Shown: piece after piece, positions 61,945 to 64,000 of the stretch
Numbering within the stretch: the first letter of the stretch is position 1
Layout of the letters: each line of letters begins with the position of its first letter
Origin: Bradyrhizobium sp. URHD0069
GTDB taxonomy: Bacteria > Pseudomonadota > Alphaproteobacteria > Rhizobiales > Xanthobacteraceae
NCBI RefSeq assembly: GCF_000701345.1
Contig: NZ_KL370777.1
Span: 131,467 to 195,466 of the forward strand
Reading direction: 5' to 3'
DNA length: 64,000 nt
Made by a program: the position numbers and the translations under genes
Notes under the pieces: generated by a model
What the model saw: only the letters and a program-made list of their open reading frames with translations
Database searches by the model: none
Told to the model about the DNA's origin: nothing

Positions 61945-63078
61945 CTACCGCGTCGTCACGTTCAGGCCAGCGGCTTTCTCTGTGCCCAGCTCTGCATCAG
62001 GCGAGGCGGCCGCGGCCTGATCGTCGCGAATCCATGCCATCATCAATTCCCAGGCCACTGCCAGGATGATCGGCCCGACAAACATACCGACGATGCCATG
62101 CGCTAGCATCCCGCCCAAAACGCCGATGAAGATGACAAGCATGGGTGTGCTCAGCCCGCGTCCCATGAGCAAGGGCTTCATGACGTTGTCAGCCAGACCC
62201 ACGATCAACAGGTAGATCGTTATCGGGAGAGCCAGCGCAAAATCCTTGGTCACCCAAATCCATATGATGACGGGAATAAGCACGACCGCCGACCCGATCT
62301 GCAGGATCGCAAGAACCAGCACGGCGAACGCCAACACGCCCGCGTGAGGCACACCTGCAAGTTTCAATCCGATTCCGGCCAGCAGCGATTGAAGGACAGC
62401 AATGCCAATTACGCCTTGGGACACCGTGCGTATCGTCAGCCCAGCCAGCGCAACAAAATCCTCGCTTCGCTGCGTCACGAGACGCGCCTGAATCCTTCTG
62501 GTTGCCGCCACGAAGCTCGGGCCATAGAGGAACAAGAATCCGGACAGCAATACCGACACAACAAATTTGAGCGTTCCCAGGCCCGCGCTGCCGGCAAAGG
62601 CGAGTACCGGACCAGCCAAAGGCTTCAGGTGCGGGGCTATCTCGAGCAACGCAGCACTGAGATTAGTCGAAGCACGGTTCCAGAGGTCGTAAATCTGCGC
62701 ACCGACGATCGGCCAGTCTTTGACGCCGTCCGGAGGGGACGGAATGGGCAAGGTGCCCGCGCCGAGCTGGCTCGCGAAACTTTGCAAGCCATCGATCAAG
62801 CCGACCCCGAGCCATGTCACCGGTCCGATGACGATCGCCAGATTGATGATCGTGATGATCACGGCCGTCAGTTTCGGCCGATCACCAAGGTGCACCGAGA
62901 GCCAGTTGTACGCCGGGTACAGGGCTACAGTCAGGACCATGCTCCAGACCAGCATGGGAATGAAGGGACGAACAAGGACGAACGACCAGTAGAGCAAGAA
63001 GGCCAGCAGACCGAGGCGGACTGCAAGCTGTATGATCTCGTCACCGGATTTGGTCTGCCGAAATGCCTTCAGGGCCAT
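61945..63078 (-). CDS. AI-2E/PerM-family transporter
   Basis: A 377-residue membrane protein with about eight hydrophobic segments and AI-2E-family patterns: LVRPFIPMLVWSMVLTVALYPAY, GVLAFAVLVLAILQIGSAVVLIPVIIWI and STPMLVIFIGVLGGMLAHGIVGMFVGPIILAVAWELM. Family members include an autoinducer-2 exporter and Na+/H+ antiporters; the substrate here is unknown. It lies between two FixK-type boxes, and the box at 63196 is centred about 125 bases upstream of its start. Confidence 0.85.
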   Translation of the reverse strand: MALKAFRQTKSGDEIIQLAVRLGLLAFLLYWSFVLVRPFIPMLVWSMVLTVALYPAYNWLSVHLGDRPKLTAVIITIINLAIVIGPVTWLGVGLIDGLQSFASQLGAGTLPIPSPPDGVKDWPIVGAQIYDLWNRASTNLSAALLEIAPHLKPLAGPVLAFAGSAGLGTLKFVVSVLLSGFLFLYGPSFVAATRRIQARLVTQRSEDFVALAGLTIRTVSQGVIGIAVLQSLLAGIGLKLAGVPHAGVLAFAVLVLAILQIGSAVVLIPVIIWIWVTKDFALALPITIYLLIVGLADNVMKPLLMGRGLSTPMLVIFIGVLGGMLAHGIVGMFVGPIILAVAWELMMAWIRDDQAAAASPDAELGTEKAAGLNVTTR

Positions 63079-63195
63079 GGTTTCAGTATCCCGCCCGCCT
63101 CATTGGCGCGCGCAACGACGACATCGCGGACCGATTCGACACGTCAGAACGTCGCTTCCCTTCTCGAACCTAGTGGCGCCAGTGCAAGCTCGTGC

Positions 63196-63209
63196 TTGAT
63201 CCAGATCAA
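63196..63209. promoter_or_regulatory. FixK/FNR-type box TTGAT-CCAG-ATCAA
   Basis: Perfect dyad in the divergent gap between the AI-2E gene (63078) and the GNAT gene. It is centred 91 bases upstream of the ATG at 63294 and 46 bases upstream of that at 63249. Confidence 0.75.
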
Positions 63210-63248
63210 GCATCACCACGGCGGGATCATTCTGTCTGCGAAGGACCC

Positions 63249-63815
63249 ATGCCGGCAGAACCGCCTGCTGGTGAGGAGACCGGAACCATTCTCATGGCTG
63301 GACTCGCGGACTATTCGGTTGTCGAGCGCCTCCGCGACGGTCGTACGGTCGAAATCCGTGCGCTTCGTCCCCAGGATAGGGCCGAAATGCTCGCCGCGAT
63401 CGGACGGACCAGCACGCAGTCACTCCGGCGGCGCTTTTTTGCGCCAAAGAAAGGCTTCTCGGAGCAAGAGATGGCTTTCTTCCTCAACATCGATTTCGAA
63501 AATCATGTCGCCCTCGTCGCGCAAATCGATGAGGACGGACGCCCGGCGATCGCCGGCGGCGGACGCTATATCGTTGTCCGTCCCGGCCAGGCCGAGATAG
63601 CATTCATGGTAGTCGATGCGTATCAAGGCCAGGGCATCGGAACGATCCTCATGCGGCATCTGGCTGTTTTGGCGCGCGACGCGGGTCTCAAAGAGCTGAT
63701 TGCGGAGGTTTTGCCCGAGAACACCGCAATGCTGAAAGTGTTCAAGAAGTTCGGCTTCCGGCCCGATTCGAAACGCGACCCTCAGGTCGCGCATCTGACG
63801 CTGCAGCTGGTTTGA
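63249..63815 (+). CDS. GNAT-family N-acetyltransferase
   Basis: A 188-residue (or 173-residue) acetyltransferase with VEIRALRPQDRAEM, acetyl-CoA loop AEIAFMVVDAYQGQGIGTILMRHLAVLARDAGLKELIAEVLPEN, and MLKVFKKFGF. This layout resembles the GNAT modules of Pat-type protein lysine acetyltransferases. The ATG at 63249 has GAAGGA, but a -41.5 placement of the box at 63196 would start transcription near 63244, leaving almost no leader. The ATG at 63294 with GGAACC may be the true start. Acetyl-CoA and acetyl-phosphate metabolism next door makes protein acetylation an attractive role. Confidence 0.82.
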   Translation: MPAEPPAGEETGTILMAGLADYSVVERLRDGRTVEIRALRPQDRAEMLAAIGRTSTQSLRRRFFAPKKGFSEQEMAFFLNIDFENHVALVAQIDEDGRPAIAGGGRYIVVRPGQAEIAFMVVDAYQGQGIGTILMRHLAVLARDAGLKELIAEVLPENTAMLKVFKKFGFRPDSKRDPQVAHLTLQLV

Positions 63816-63905
63816 GCTGAGTTGTTGAAACGCAGTTCGGCGGCGCAATCGGTTCGGTTCGCCCGCGCCCGATGCGGCACCGTCGCAGCTGCCCGAGTGA
63901 ACCTG

Positions 63906-64000
63906 TCAGGCGGCATACGATCCCGGAAGCAATGCCAGCCCCGGGATCGTCAGCGGGCCGACTTCCCCATCTGCAGGCACGTCAAGAGACTGACATAGCT
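63906..64000 (-). CDS. C-terminal end of an unidentified gene (cut by right edge)
   Basis: Reading leftward from the right edge, one frame is open to a stop at 63906-63908 and encodes LCQSLDVPADGEVGPLTIPG followed by ALLPGSYAA. The composition looks protein-like. About 30 residues are too few to identify it. Confidence 0.35.
   Translation of the reverse strand, partial: LCQSLDVPADGEVGPLTIPGLALLPGSYAA

Overview
The window is about 64 kb of GC-rich DNA. Its gene content points to an alphaproteobacterium of the Bradyrhizobium/Rhodopseudomonas group. The indicators are an RpoH-type sigma factor beside orphan histidine kinases, a FixK-like CRP/FNR regulator with many TTGAT-N4-ATCAA boxes, FixJ-family response regulators, an Omp25-like porin, an IalB protein and small secreted proteins of a type I associate with Bradyrhizobium. 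The genus is inferred from family resemblance only. All coordinates and boxes were read by eye; no search was run.

Layout. 0-5.6 kb: the start of a LuxR-type regulator cut by the left edge, a SAM methyltransferase facing a MocR-type regulator across a repeat-rich intergenic region, then an HbpS/GlcG-like secreted protein beside a SorAB-type sulfite dehydrogenase. 6.3-10.5 kb: two paralogous sensor kinases flanking an RpoH-family sigma factor, with no response regulator nearby. 10.5-20.7 kb: one long leftward catabolic operon (Liv-type ABC importer, amidohydrolase, two PuuE-like deacetylases, an FAH-fold hydrolase, a cysteine hydrolase and a truncated alpha/beta hydrolase) facing a GntR regulator. 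20.7-26.4 kb: an accessory stretch with a stand-alone adenylation/carrier/thioesterase protein, a lower-GC FkbM methyltransferase, a broken IS3-type transposase gene and a second HbpS-like protein. 26.6-30.9 kb: a tripartite EmrAB-TolC-like efflux operon.

34-64 kb: a dense block of putative low-oxygen genes. I count eleven symmetric FixK/FNR-type boxes (TTGAY-N4-RTCAA), two near-consensus sites and one weak site, and none in the first 34 kb. Nearly all sit where such a box could drive a gene: a kinase-SulP pair, DUF3300/DUF2950, a DUF2092-like protein with a small secreted partner, an HlyD pair, a hypothetical protein with PPK2, a dienelactone-hydrolase-like protein with IalB, a CoA-transferase, several secreted proteins, an operon of PHA-synthase-like protein, phosphotransacetylase, acetate kinase, FabI and a K+ channel, and a GNAT enzyme. 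A FixK-like regulator with an ETVSR recognition helix is encoded inside the block (49373-50044). I read this as an oxygen-limitation survival and energy-conservation island: substrate-level ATP from acetyl phosphate, polyphosphate use, CoA transfer, membrane-lipid adjustment and envelope proteins.

Within that block a separate two-component operon (periplasmic-binding-domain sensor kinase plus FixJ/LuxR-type regulator) carries matching palindromes, ATTGTCCC-N2-RGGACAAT, upstream of the kinase and upstream of a stand-alone receiver protein. This suggests a small autoregulated regulon. I saw no rRNA, tRNA, CRISPR array, replication origin or intact insertion sequence.
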